Source of the DNA: Streptomyces sp. NRRL WC-3742
GTDB taxonomy: Bacteria > Actinomycetota > Actinomycetes > Streptomycetales > Streptomycetaceae
Length of the DNA stretch: 64,000 bases
Direction of reading: 5' to 3'
Assembly (NCBI RefSeq): GCF_000720635.1
Contig: NZ_JOCF01000010.1
Location: forward strand, 62,001 to 126,000
The translations under genes were made by a program, and so were the position numbers. Shown here one piece after another: positions 1-8,393 of this stretch. Below the pieces are notes generated by a model that made no database searches, had not been told where the DNA came from, and saw nothing but the letters and a program-made list of their open reading frames with translations. The number at the start of each line of letters is the position of its first letter. The first letter of the stretch is position 1.

Positions 1-2
1 TC

Positions 3-1865
3 ATCGGCTCCGGCGGCTTCGCCGACTCCGGGCAGGTCTCCGACCAGAAGATCAAGCTGACGGTCGGCGCCGCGCGGCCCGAGATCGCCGACCCCGTCGA
101 CGGCGACGTGCTCGCCGACACCCGCCCGCAGATCCGCGGCGAGGCGGCCGTCCCCGGCGCCACCGTCGAGGTCCGGGACGGCGACACCGCGCTCTGCCGC
201 GCCAAGGCCGGGCGCGGCGGCGACTGGACCTGCCGGCCCGACACCGCGCTGGCCGGCGGCGTGCACAGCCTCACCCCGGTCGAGACCATCGCCGGGGGCG
301 TGGTGCTGCGCGGCGAGGTCGTCCGGGTCAGCGTCAAGACGGCGCCGCCGAGCACGCCCGTGCTCACCCTGCCCGAGTTCACCAACGACCCGGCGCTCCT
401 GCTCACCGGCACCGGCGAGCCCGGCAGCGCCGTCTCGGTCTCGGACCGCTACTCCGACAGCGAGGTGTGCACCACGGCCGTGCGGGCGGACGGCCAGTGG
501 TCCTGCATCCCGGTCGAGAACCTGCCGGACGGGCAGCACCCGCTCACGCCCGTCGCCGTCGACGCGGCCGGGAACCGGACCACCGGGAAGCCGGTCACGC
601 TGACCGTCGACACCGTCGCGCCGGACAAGCCCGTCCTCGCCACCCCGGCCTCCGGGGAGACCGTCCGCAGCAGCCGTCCGAAGCTCACCGGGCGCGCCGA
701 GCCCGGGGTGAACGTGCAGGTCACGGCCCGGACGGGCGGCGCGGATTCGGCGGATCGGACGGTGCTGTGCGGGGCGACGGCTGCCCTCGACGGCAGTTGG
801 AGCTGCACCGCCAACCGGGACCTGACGGACGGGGCGCAGTGGCTCGTCGTCACGGCCACGGACCGGGCGGGGAACGCGACTTCGGGGGACCCGGTGGCGA
901 TCCGGGTCACGGCGGGGGCGGATACGGCGAGCACCTCGCCGAGCCCGTCCGCCGCGGCTTCGCCGAGTGCGGCGGTGCCCGCGTCGGTGCCTGCTTCGGC
1001 TCCGGTGAGTGCGGTGGCGTCGCCGAGTGCCTCGGCTTCGAGCCCGGCGGCGGGGACGGGTACGGCTTCGCCGAGTGCGAGTGCGAGTGCGAGTGCGAGC
1101 CCGAGCCCGTCGGCGTCGACCTCGGCGTCGTCGGCGGAGGTTTCGCCGAAGCCGAGCCCGAGTGCTCCGGCCTCGGTGGTGCCGGAGGTGCCGGTGACGG
1201 TGCCGCTGCCGCCGGGGGTGCTGCCGATTCCCGTGCCGGCGGTCCCCGTGCCGGCCCCGGTTCCCGGGGGGCCGAGCCCGAGCGCGGTTGCTTCGGCGTC
1301 GGTGGCCTCGCCGTCGGCAGTGCCGACGGTGTCGGGCTCGCCGAGTGCGCCCGCGTCGCCTTCGGTCGCGGCGTCGGGTCTGCGGCCGGTCGAGCCCGGG
1401 GTGTTGCCGGTCTTCGTCCCGCAGGTCCCTGCTCCGGTTCCGCCGGGTCCGACGGTTCCGTCGGTCGCGGCCCCGAAGCCGAGCGCTCCCCCCAACTCGC
1501 CGAAGGCGAGCGCGAGCCCGAGCCCGAGTCAGAGTCAGATCCCCAGCGCATCCGCGCAGGTCACGGCCTCGCCGTCCGCCTCGCCGTCCGCGTCCGCGTC
1601 GGCGTCGGCCTCGGCCGGTTCGAGGGCGGCGCTCGCGCCCGCCGACCCGCCGTCGTCGCCGTCAGCGGTCGTGGAGGAGGAGCAGCCCGAGGGCGCAGCG
1701 GCGCGGCCGCAGGCGGCGCCGCCCTCCGAGGGGCGGGTCGCGGCCGCGCCGCCCGGGGAGTCCGCCCGGCGGGGCCTGCTCGCCGGAGTCCTGCTGGTGC
1801 TCGCCGGGATCGCGCTCATCACCCGCCGGGTGATCGCCCGGGGGCCCGGCTCCAGACGGCGCTGA
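3..1865 (+). CDS. Ig-like repeat surface protein with Ser/Ala/Pro stalk and C-terminal membrane anchor (5' end outside window)
   Basis: The frame is open from base 3, so the true start lies upstream; 620 residues are visible. At least three bacterial Ig-like repeats occupy roughly residues 30-300, each ending in a W-x-C strand (DWTC, QWSC, SWSC) followed by D-G-x-H/Q and a D-x-A-G-N turn. A long Ser/Ala/Pro/Val-rich stalk follows (about 300-560), including alternating S-A and S-P runs. It ends in one hydrophobic helix (LLAGVLLVLAGIALI) and an Arg-rich tail. There is no LPXTG-type sorting signal, so the anchor is a membrane helix. The layout suits an extracellular adhesin or sheath-like protein. 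Exact ligand unknown; the N-terminal signal is outside the window. Confidence 0.8.
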   Translation: MGSGGFADSGQVSDQKIKLTVGAARPEIADPVDGDVLADTRPQIRGEAAVPGATVEVRDGDTALCRAKAGRGGDWTCRPDTALAGGVHSLTPVETIAGGVVLRGEVVRVSVKTAPPSTPVLTLPEFTNDPALLLTGTGEPGSAVSVSDRYSDSEVCTTAVRADGQWSCIPVENLPDGQHPLTPVAVDAAGNRTTGKPVTLTVDTVAPDKPVLATPASGETVRSSRPKLTGRAEPGVNVQVTARTGGADSADRTVLCGATAALDGSWSCTANRDLTDGAQWLVVTATDRAGNATSGDPVAIRVTAGADTASTSPSPSAAASPSAAVPASVPASAPVSAVASPSASASSPAAGTGTASPSASASASASPSPSASTSASSAEVSPKPSPSAPASVVPEVPVTVPLPPGVLPIPVPAVPVPAPVPGGPSPSAVASASVASPSAVPTVSGSPSAPASPSVAASGLRPVEPGVLPVFVPQVPAPVPPGPTVPSVAAPKPSAPPNSPKASASPSPSQSQIPSASAQVTASPSASPSASASASASAGSRAALAPADPPSSPSAVVEEEQPEGAAARPQAAPPSEGRVAAAPPGESARRGLLAGVLLVLAGIALITRRVIARGPGSRRR

Positions 1866-2091
1866 CCTGCGCAGACTGTCCTCCGATCTCCCTCCGACCG
1901 TCCCCGAACCGTCCCGACCATCCGTTCATGTGCCTGCGCGTCAGGTCGGCTTTGGACGATTCGTCAGCAAATGTCGACACACCTCAGCTCAAATGTCGCA
2001 TTTGATGACGTATGAACTTAGCCTGACCCTGGCACTGCCCGTCAGATCCGGGCCGCCCGTTGCGCGACACACCGACCCTGAGGACCCGTGC

Positions 2092-3375
2092 ATGGACGTC
2101 ACCCGCGATTCGTCGCAGCGACCCGACCACCTGCCCAAGCCGCTCCCCCCGGCACTGCCGGAACGTTCCGCCTCGGGTTCCAGCCCCCTGGCCAAGGCCA
2201 CGACCGTGCAGGTGACCAAGACCGGCAAGCCGGTCGCCTCGGTCGACCTGGCCGACGCGGGCCCGGCGACCGCGCCGCTGGCCCTGGTGCCGAGCCCCTT
2301 CCAGGGCGGCCCCTCCGACCTGGGCGATCCCCTGGAGGCGGCCGCGCCGGAGACGGTCGAACTGCCAGGGACGGCCGCGCCGGCCGCCGCCACCTCCCGC
2401 CGCCCCCCGCGCGCCGACCAGGCGCTGCGCGAGCACGGCGCCCGGGCCGTACCCGGCTGGATCGCCGTGTTCGCCGTCCTGCTCGGCCTGGCCGGCGTGC
2501 TGTACCCGCTGCTGCGCACCGGCGTCATCCCGCACTGGGACGTGCTGCCCGACCTGCGCGGCACCGCCGCGAAGGAGAACGGCCGGGCCGAGGTGGACCT
2601 CCTCTCGATCGCCGAGGTCGCCGGGGCGGGCCTGGTCGTGGTGTTCGCGCTGGCCGGCCTGCTGGCCAACGCCGGCGGCGAGACCCGGGTGCTGACCCGC
2701 TGGGGGCGCTACCGGGGGACGGTGCGCCGCACCGGCCTGATGTGGGTCAACCCGCTGCTGCGCCGCCGCCGGGTGGACGTGCGGCTGCGGCACTGGCGCA
2801 GCGAGCCGGTCAAGGTGGTCGACCGCACCGGCACCCCGATCGTCGTCCGGCTGCTGATCGTCTGGCGGGTCAAGGACACCGCGCGGGCGCTGCTGGCGAT
2901 CGAGGACCACGAGGGCTACCTGCGCGAGCAGGTCCAGGCCGTGCTCACCCGGACGGCCTCCATCCTGCCCTGCGACAGCAACGCGGCCCCCGGCCCCGCC
3001 CTGCGCGACGGGCAGTGGTTCGCCGACGAGCTGACCCGGGCCCTCGCCGCCGAGGCGGCCCCGGCCGGTCTGGAGGTGTACTCGGTGCAGCCGTTGGCGC
3101 TGGACTACGCGCCCGAGGTCGCCGAGTCGATGCGCCGCCGCCGGCTGGCCGACCTGGACGCCGGTCTGCGCACGGTGCTGGTCGACGACGCGGTGGAGGC
3201 GGCGGCCCTGGCCGTGCGCCGGTTGGAGCGGGCCACCGCCCACGAACTGGACGAGGCCGCCCGCAGCGCGCTGATGGAACAGCTGCTGGTCGCCTTCGTC
3301 GCCCCGGCCGGAGTGGCCGCTTCGGTACCGCCCCCGGCCGCTCGGGCCGGGCGGAAGGAAGGACGACCCGCATGA
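2092..3375 (+). CDS. SPFH/band 7 domain membrane protein
   Basis: 427 residues from ATG 2092. The N-terminal ~115 residues are Pro/Ala-rich and probably cytoplasmic. Two hydrophobic helices follow (about 121-141 and 177-194), then an SPFH/band 7 core (about 198-380) with the characteristic W-G-x-Y-R-G-T-V-R-R-T-G-L-x-W-V-N-P opening and an R-E-Q-V-Q-A-V-L helix. SPFH proteins scaffold membrane microdomains. The frame extends upstream to 1930, but 2092 follows a plausible leader and gives a normal N-terminus. The stop overlaps the start of the NlpC/P60 gene (ATGA at 3372), so the two are translationally coupled and probably act together at the envelope. Confidence 0.85.
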   Translation: MDVTRDSSQRPDHLPKPLPPALPERSASGSSPLAKATTVQVTKTGKPVASVDLADAGPATAPLALVPSPFQGGPSDLGDPLEAAAPETVELPGTAAPAAATSRRPPRADQALREHGARAVPGWIAVFAVLLGLAGVLYPLLRTGVIPHWDVLPDLRGTAAKENGRAEVDLLSIAEVAGAGLVVVFALAGLLANAGGETRVLTRWGRYRGTVRRTGLMWVNPLLRRRRVDVRLRHWRSEPVKVVDRTGTPIVVRLLIVWRVKDTARALLAIEDHEGYLREQVQAVLTRTASILPCDSNAAPGPALRDGQWFADELTRALAAEAAPAGLEVYSVQPLALDYAPEVAESMRRRRLADLDAGLRTVLVDDAVEAAALAVRRLERATAHELDEAARSALMEQLLVAFVAPAGVAASVPPPAARAGRKEGRPA

Positions 3376-4334
3376 GGATAGCCACCGGCGCGTACGCCGA
3401 ACCCGATGTCGAGCAGGCGGTGGACGCCGGGCTGATCGGCTTCGAGGAGAGCCTCGGCAGCATCCCCGCGATCGTCGGCTGCGGCTGCCCGAACTGCGCG
3501 GCCCGGCCGCGGACCGCCGACTCCGACTCCTCGGCCGGTGGCAGCCGAATACACCGCGCCGTGCGGGGGACCTGCCTGGCGACCACCGTTCTGGCGGGCG
3601 CCGGCGTGGTCGGCCTGACGGCCGGAGCCGGGGCCGCGCACGCCGCGCCGGGCACCCAGGGCTGGGACGGGTCGAAGTACTGGTTCAAGAACAGTGCGGG
3701 TGAGTGGCGTTGGACGAGCCACTACACCGTGTACTCCAACCGCACCGGCGGGTCGGGCTCCTCCGGCGGCCAGGCGGTGTCCAACGGCTCGGCCTCCTCC
3801 TGGGGGATGCAGCAGGGCTGGGACGGGTCGAAGTACTGGTTCAAGAACGGCGCCGGCGAGTGGCGTTGGACGAGTCACCACGACGTCTACCTGAACCGCA
3901 CCGGCCAGTCCGGCGGCGGCTCGGCGCCGCAGACCCCCGCCCAGCCGTCCGGGAGCAGCGCGCCGAGCTCGGGGAACACCGAGGCGGTGATCGGCTACGC
4001 GCTCGCGCAGCTGGGCAAGCCGTACGTCTGGGGCGGTGACGGCCCGACCGGCTACGACTGCTCGGGGCTCGTCCAGCAGGCGTACCGGCGCAGCGGGATC
4101 AGCCTGCCGCGGGTGGCCGACGACCAGTACGCGGCCACCACGCCGATCAGCTCGGGGCAGCTGCGCCGGGGCGACCTGGTGTTCTGGTCGGACAGCGGCC
4201 GGGCCTCGGGGATCCACCACGTGGGGATCTACCTGGGCGGCGGCAAGTTCGTCGAGGCGCCGAGGCCGGGCAGGACCGTCCGGATATCGACGCTCAACTC
4301 GGGCTACTACCCGACCCACTTCGGTCGGCCGTAG
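3372..4334 (+). CDS. NlpC/P60 family cell-wall peptidase with two W-x-G-S-K-Y-W-F repeats
   Basis: 320 residues from ATG 3372, overlapping the SPFH stop. The C-terminal NlpC/P60 domain (about 203-320) carries the catalytic YDCSGLV (Cys230) and the HHVGIY histidine (His283), so it should cleave peptidoglycan stem peptides. Before it are two near-identical repeats (about 96-125 and 148-177) sharing GWDGSKYWFKN and GEWRWTSH, possibly wall-binding. A hydrophobic segment (about 67-90) ending A-H-A-A looks like a signal peptide. Oddly, it is preceded by about 64 residues that include a C-G-C-P-N-C motif, so either the protein has a cytoplasmic extension or the real start is later. The third catalytic residue is less obvious (Glu in FVEAP). 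Confidence 0.85.
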   Translation: MRIATGAYAEPDVEQAVDAGLIGFEESLGSIPAIVGCGCPNCAARPRTADSDSSAGGSRIHRAVRGTCLATTVLAGAGVVGLTAGAGAAHAAPGTQGWDGSKYWFKNSAGEWRWTSHYTVYSNRTGGSGSSGGQAVSNGSASSWGMQQGWDGSKYWFKNGAGEWRWTSHHDVYLNRTGQSGGGSAPQTPAQPSGSSAPSSGNTEAVIGYALAQLGKPYVWGGDGPTGYDCSGLVQQAYRRSGISLPRVADDQYAATTPISSGQLRRGDLVFWSDSGRASGIHHVGIYLGGGKFVEAPRPGRTVRISTLNSGYYPTHFGRP

Positions 4335-4373
4335 GGCGTTCGCGAGACACCTCGCAACACACCTCGCGAGACA

Positions 4374-4413
4374 CCTCGGGCCCCGGCGGGAACGCTCCCG
4401 CCGGGGCCCGAGG
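4374..4413. terminator. strong bidirectional stem-loop terminator
   Basis: Perfect 18-bp inverted repeat (arms 4374-4391 and 4396-4413, loop ACGC) between the convergent NlpC/P60 and aldo/keto reductase genes. Just upstream, the 14-mer CGCGAGACACCTCG is directly repeated at 4341-4354 and 4365-4378. Confidence 0.85.
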
Positions 4414-4420
4414 CATGCGG

Positions 4421-5374
4421 TCAGGCGGAGGCGTCGTCCAGCAGGGCGGTCTGCGCCGGGGTGAGCTCCAGGGCGGCGGCGGCCAGCAGCGGGGGCAGCT
4501 GCTCGACGGTGCGGGCGCTGGCGATCGGGGCGGCGACGGTCGGGCGGGCGGTGAGCCAGGCGAGGGCGACGGTGGCGAGCTCGACGCCGTGCTCGGCGGC
4601 GACGGCGTCCAGGGCGTCCAGCACCTTGGGGCCGCGCGGCTCGGCCAGGTAGCGGGCGGCGCCCTCGGCGCGGGCGCTGGTGACGTCCGGGCCGCCCGGG
4701 CGGTACTTGCCGGTCAGGAAGCCGGAGGCGAGCGCGTAGTAGGGGACGGTGGCCAGGCCGTGCCGGGCGACGACCTCGGCCAGCGGGCCCTCGAAGATGG
4801 CGCGGGAGACCAGGTTGTAGTGCGGCTGGACGGCGACGTACGCGGCCAGGCCCTCGCGCTCGGAGAAGGCCAGCGCCTCGGCGAGCCGCTCGGCGGAGAT
4901 GTTGGAGGCGGCGACGGCGCGGACCTTGCCCTCGCGGACCAGCTCGTCCAGCGCGGTGACGAACTCCTCGACCGGGGTCTCGTCGTCGCGGTGGGTGTAG
5001 TACAGGTCGATGTGCTCGACGCCGAGGCGGCGCAGCGAACCCTCGGCGGACGCCTTGATGTTGGCCGCGCTCAGGCCGCGCGCCTCGGGGTGCATGCCGA
5101 CCTTGGTGGCGATCACCACGTCGTCCCGACGGCCGCGGCTGCGCAGCCAGTCGCCTATGACGGTCTCGGACTCGCCGCCGGCGTTGCCCGGGGCCCAGGC
5201 CGAGTAGACGTCGGCGGTGTCGACGAAGTTGCCGCCGGCGGCCGTGTAGGCGTCCAGGACGGCGAAGGACTGCTGCTGGTCGGCCGTCCATCCGAAGACG
5301 TTGCCGCCGAGGGAGAGCGGGGAGACGGACAGGTCGGAGGCGCCGAGGCTCACCCGGCTGAAGGCTGCGGTCAT
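4421..5374 (-). CDS. aldo/keto reductase
   Basis: 317 residues from ATG 5374 (an upstream in-frame ATG at 5407 would add 11 residues). A typical (beta/alpha)8 aldo/keto reductase, cytoplasmic and NADPH-dependent, probably acting on small aldehydes or ketones. The tetrad is visible: Asp and Tyr in VDTADVYSAW, Lys in IATKVG, His in YYTHRDD. The C-terminal coenzyme region (P-I-A-S-A-R-T-V-E-Q-L) is present. It converges with the peptidase gene across a strong terminator. Substrate cannot be deduced. Confidence 0.88.
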   Translation of the reverse strand: MTAAFSRVSLGASDLSVSPLSLGGNVFGWTADQQQSFAVLDAYTAAGGNFVDTADVYSAWAPGNAGGESETVIGDWLRSRGRRDDVVIATKVGMHPEARGLSAANIKASAEGSLRRLGVEHIDLYYTHRDDETPVEEFVTALDELVREGKVRAVAASNISAERLAEALAFSEREGLAAYVAVQPHYNLVSRAIFEGPLAEVVARHGLATVPYYALASGFLTGKYRPGGPDVTSARAEGAARYLAEPRGPKVLDALDAVAAEHGVELATVALAWLTARPTVAAPIASARTVEQLPPLLAAAALELTPAQTALLDDASA

Positions 5375-5529
5375 GATCGCAGTCAACCGGATCGGCGGGC
5401 GGCGCATTCCGTCCGTCGCACGGACTTCACACGCTCGTCGCCCCGCCGTCGCACGAAGCGGTGGGCGCGGGCAGGTGAGGTGGGGTCCGGGGTGTGCCTG
5501 AGGTGGGCGGATTCGTTAGAGTCCGTGCC

Positions 5530-5730
5530 ATGGCTGACAACGACTACGACCCCGCCGGCAGCACGCAGATGTTCCGGGCGTTCGTCGACGAGACTCCGGC
5601 CCCCCAGGCTCCGGGTTCCGTCTCCACCTACGGCAGCACCGGCGGCGGCAGGCGCACCGGCGTGATCGCGCTGATCGCCGTCGTGACCCTGGTGGTCCTG
5701 GGCACCGTCGTCTGGCTGGCGGTCAAGTGA
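5530..5730 (+). CDS. small single-pass membrane protein
   Basis: 66 residues from ATG 5530. A polar N-terminal region of about 45 residues, rich in Asp/Ser/Gly, precedes one hydrophobic helix (VIALIAVVTLVVLGTVVWLA) ending in Lys. Such short tail-anchored proteins are common in streptomycetes and mostly unassigned. Divergent from the aldo/keto reductase and followed by a hairpin. Function unknown. Confidence 0.7.
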   Translation: MADNDYDPAGSTQMFRAFVDETPAPQAPGSVSTYGSTGGGRRTGVIALIAVVTLVVLGTVVWLAVK

Positions 5731-5734
5731 CCCT

Positions 5735-5768
5735 CGCGCGGGTGACCCGGACGAGGGTCACCCGCGCG
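5735..5768. terminator. bidirectional stem-loop terminator
   Basis: 14-bp stem with a 6-nt loop (arms 5735-5748 and 5755-5768) between the convergent small membrane protein and the GH114 lipoprotein gene; serves as the end of the pel-like operon. Confidence 0.8.
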
Positions 5769-5783
5769 GTGGGAGTGTGAGGT

Positions 5784-6761
5784 TCAGCAGGGCTTGCGCC
5801 AGGCGTTCAGATCGAGCTGCTTCTGCATCGAACTGAAGCCCAGGGACTTGGCCTTGGCGCAGAACTGGTTGGTGTCGAGCTTGTACTCGACGTGGAAGAC
5901 CGCCTTGTTGGCCTTGATGAACGGCGCGACGCGGTCGCACTCGTCGAACTGCGAGCACTCCTCGTTGACCGCGAAGTCGAAGTCCGGCAGCAGCGCGGGG
6001 ATCTGGTCGAGGTCGTTCTTGAGGCCGATGGCCAGGCCGCGGTCGTGCGCGAGCTTGGCGAGCATGCGGTTGTACGCGAGCTGGTCGTCGGGGGTCAGCG
6101 GGAAGCCGCTGTGCTGGTTGTACGCCTCGATGGTGTCGGGCTCGATGGCGTCGAAGCCCTTGCTCTTGCACATGTCGAAGCGCGCGGCCATCAGCGGCTT
6201 CAGCTGGTCCAACTTGCGGATGTCGAACCACTTCTCGCCCGTCCAGCCCGTGTCGGAGCCCTGGAGGGCCTTGGCGAAGGCTTTGGAGTCGGGGCGGAAG
6301 TCCTCCCAGGAACCGGCGTTGATGTAGCAGATCACCTTGCGGCCCTTGGCGTGCAGGGCGGAGACCACCGAGGCGTCGTTCTCGAAGCCGTCGATGTCGT
6401 AGACCGGCACGTCCACCGACTGGTCGACGGGGCCGTTGCCGAGCTGCCACTGCCAGGCCAGGCCCGGGGCGGGCTGCCAGCGGCCTCCGGCGGCCGGCGG
6501 CGGGACGGGGGAGCCCGGGGTGCCGGGGGCGGTCGTCGTGGCGCCCGGGGTGGTGGGCGTCGTGCCCGGCGGAGTGGCCGGGGTGGTGCTGCCGGGGCCC
6601 CCGGGGGTGCTCGGGGCGGTGGCCGCGGGCGGGTTGCTCGGCGAGGAGTCGGCCGAGTCGTTGTCGTCGTCCGAGCCCGAGCTGCTGCACGAGGTGGCGA
6701 GCAGCGCGGTGGCGGTGGCGAGGGCTGCGGCGGCGGGCATCAGCCGGAGGCGGCGGTTCAC
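5784..6761 (-). CDS. GH114 (endo-alpha-1,4-polygalactosaminidase-like) lipoprotein
   Basis: 325 residues. An N-terminal lipoprotein signal ends at Cys25 (LLATS-C); a Ser/Asp- then Thr/Pro/Gly-rich linker runs to about residue 92; then a GH114 TIM barrel starts at W-Q-W-Q-L-G. Typical motifs: V-Y-D-I-D-G-F, K-V-I-C-Y-I-N-A-G-S-W-E-D, G-F-D-A-I-E-P-D-T-I, and C-x-E-x-x-x-C-D-x-V. GH114 enzymes, including the hydrolase domain of PelA, cut alpha-1,4-linked galactosamine polymers. Last gene of the minus-strand polysaccharide operon, it would act outside the membrane on the nascent or mature polymer. The call is firm for the family, inferred for the substrate. Confidence 0.85.
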   Translation of the reverse strand: MNRRLRLMPAAAALATATALLATSCSSSGSDDDNDSADSSPSNPPAATAPSTPGGPGSTTPATPPGTTPTTPGATTTAPGTPGSPVPPPAAGGRWQPAPGLAWQWQLGNGPVDQSVDVPVYDIDGFENDASVVSALHAKGRKVICYINAGSWEDFRPDSKAFAKALQGSDTGWTGEKWFDIRKLDQLKPLMAARFDMCKSKGFDAIEPDTIEAYNQHSGFPLTPDDQLAYNRMLAKLAHDRGLAIGLKNDLDQIPALLPDFDFAVNEECSQFDECDRVAPFIKANKAVFHVEYKLDTNQFCAKAKSLGFSSMQKQLDLNAWRKPC

Positions 6762-6783
6762 GGTTGTCGAACTCCGAGTCGGG

Positions 6784-7479
6784 TCAGGTGAGTTCGGCGG
6801 CGGCCAGGCCGTACGGCAGGGTGCACCAGGGGTTGTCCCCGGCGCCCGGTACGGCGCAGCCGACGCCGGCGCGGCGGGCGGCGATCAGTGCGGTGGCATC
6901 CTCGGCGGCATCGGCCGGGACGTCGTAGACCAGGTGGCAGAAGCGGGAGGCCGCGTGACGGCCCGTCCACAGCGGCTGGGTCATCGAGCGGTACGCCGTC
7001 CAGTCGCCCTCGAAGGTGACCAGCAGGTCGGCCAGGCCGACTTCGGCGTAGCCCGGGTCCGGGTGGTCGCCGTGGCCGAACACCACGGTGTGGCAGCCGG
7101 CCGCCCTGGCCGCCGTCGCGAGGCGGCGGTAGTGCGCCAACGCGCCGGGGTGGGTGGCGACTTGGTCGAGGTAGGCGCCGTTGATGCCATGGCGCTGACG
7201 ATACGTGAGGATGTCGGCGACCACCGCCGCGTGGGGCCTGCGGCCGTAGTCGGTGTCCGTGTACCCGATCAACGGCAGCCCGGCGGCGCGGAGTTCTTCG
7301 ACGGCGTCGGAGAAGACGCCGTCCGGGGTCTCGCCCGGACCGTCCGCGAGGTTGAGCACCACGGCGGTGATCCGGGAGGGGTCGGCGGCGGCGACCGCCC
7401 GCCAGGCCGCCGGGTCCACCGCGGGGTGGACGTACAGCGGCACCAGCAGGCGGCCGTCCGGTACGGGCCCGGTCGTCAT
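6784..7479 (-). CDS. Spherulation-specific family 4 (Spherulin4) TIM-barrel protein
   Basis: 231 residues from ATG 7479, which overlaps the upstream epimerase stop (ATGA), so translation is coupled. Spherulin4 motifs: LLVPLYVHP near the start, I-T-A-V-V-L-N-L-A-D-G-P-G, L-I-G-Y-T-D-T-D-Y-G-R-R, N-G-A-Y-L-D-Q-V, and L-V-T-F-E-G-D-W. The family is structurally related to GH114-type barrels. Unlike most family members it shows no signal peptide, so it is probably cytoplasmic or exported by another route. Being next to a GH114 lipoprotein suggests two different polymer-cutting steps. Activity is unproven. Confidence 0.8.
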   Translation of the reverse strand: MTTGPVPDGRLLVPLYVHPAVDPAAWRAVAAADPSRITAVVLNLADGPGETPDGVFSDAVEELRAAGLPLIGYTDTDYGRRPHAAVVADILTYRQRHGINGAYLDQVATHPGALAHYRRLATAARAAGCHTVVFGHGDHPDPGYAEVGLADLLVTFEGDWTAYRSMTQPLWTGRHAASRFCHLVYDVPADAAEDATALIAARRAGVGCAVPGAGDNPWCTLPYGLAAAELT

Positions 7480-8393
7480 GCCACCGCCGGGGTGGTGGCG
7501 GGCGCGGCGCTGTCGAGCCACAGGTCGCGCAGGGTATCGGCGAGGCCCGTGGTCGGGTGCCAGCCGAGCGCCTCGGCGGCGGCCGACACGTCGGCCTGCT
7601 GCCAGGAGACGCCGGCCGAGCGCTCGGAGCCCGCGCCGCTCTCGTCGATCCGGCCGGTGAAGCCGGAGGCGGCGACCAGCCCGTCCGCGATCGCCCGGAC
7701 CTGCTGGGCCCGTCCGGAGGCGAGGTTGAGCACCCGGGGGAGCGGGCCCTCGGCGGCGACGGCCAGGCCGACCGCCCCGGCGACGTCCCGGGCGTCGACG
7801 AAGTCGCGGTAGGCGGAGAGGTCCCCGACCTTCACGACTCCCTCGGCGCCCTCGGGGGCCACCCGGCGCAGCTCGGCGGCCAGCCGGCCGGGCAGCGAGC
7901 CCGCCGGAGCGCCCGGGCCGACCGGGTTGAACACCCGCAGCACCACGGCGTCCAGCGGCGAGCCGGCCACCGCGAGGGAGCCGGCCAGCTTGGTGGCGCC
8001 GTAGACGCCCACCGGGCGGGCGTCGGCCTCCTCGGACAGCGAGCTGCCCTCGGCGCAGACGCCGTACTCGCCGGCCGAACCGATGTGCACCAGGCGGGTC
8101 TTCGGGGCGCACAGGGAGAGCGCCTCGCAGAGCACCGCCGGGCCGCGGGCGTTGACCTCGGCGAGCTTGACCGCGCTGCCGGCCACCGCGCCGGCGAAGT
8201 TGACCACCGCGTCGGGCGCCAGCGCGGCGATCTCCTCGCCGAGCGGGCCGGCCTGGGCGGTGGCCAGGTCAAGCCGGAGGTCGTGGGCGGGCCGCCGCCC
8301 CGCGGTCAGCACGGTGGCCCCGGGCAGGGCCCGCAGGACGGCGGCGGCGTGACGGCCCAGGAAGCCGTCACCGCCGAGGAGCAGGATTCTCAC
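7476..8393 (-). CDS. NAD-dependent sugar epimerase/dehydratase (extended SDR)
   Basis: 305 residues from GTG 8393, overlapping the nucleotidyltransferase stop by 4 nt (GTGA). A Rossmann glycine motif lies at the N-terminus ([12 protein letters not shown]), with the SDR catalytic pattern as Ser in HIGSAGEYG and [13 protein letters not shown] and R-D-F-V-D-A-R-D-V are typical of nucleotide-sugar epimerases. It probably epimerises or dehydrates the activated sugar made by the neighbouring nucleotidyltransferase. In Pel systems the comparable role is UDP-GlcNAc C4-epimerase (PelX), but the specificity here cannot be read from sequence. Confidence 0.82.
   Translation of the reverse strand: MRILLLGGDGFLGRHAAAVLRALPGATVLTAGRRPAHDLRLDLATAQAGPLGEEIAALAPDAVVNFAGAVAGSAVKLAEVNARGPAVLCEALSLCAPKTRLVHIGSAGEYGVCAEGSSLSEEADARPVGVYGATKLAGSLAVAGSPLDAVVLRVFNPVGPGAPAGSLPGRLAAELRRVAPEGAEGVVKVGDLSAYRDFVDARDVAGAVGLAVAAEGPLPRVLNLASGRAQQVRAIADGLVAASGFTGRIDESGAGSERSAGVSWQQADVSAAAEALGWHPTTGLADTLRDLWLDSAAPATTPAVA

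Noticed and set aside
449..1495. Long open frame on the minus strand opposite the Ig-like/Ser-rich protein gene
   Set aside because: It arises from GC-rich codon bias; the product is low-complexity Gly/Thr/Ala without a start signal, while the plus frame has ordered Ig-like repeats.
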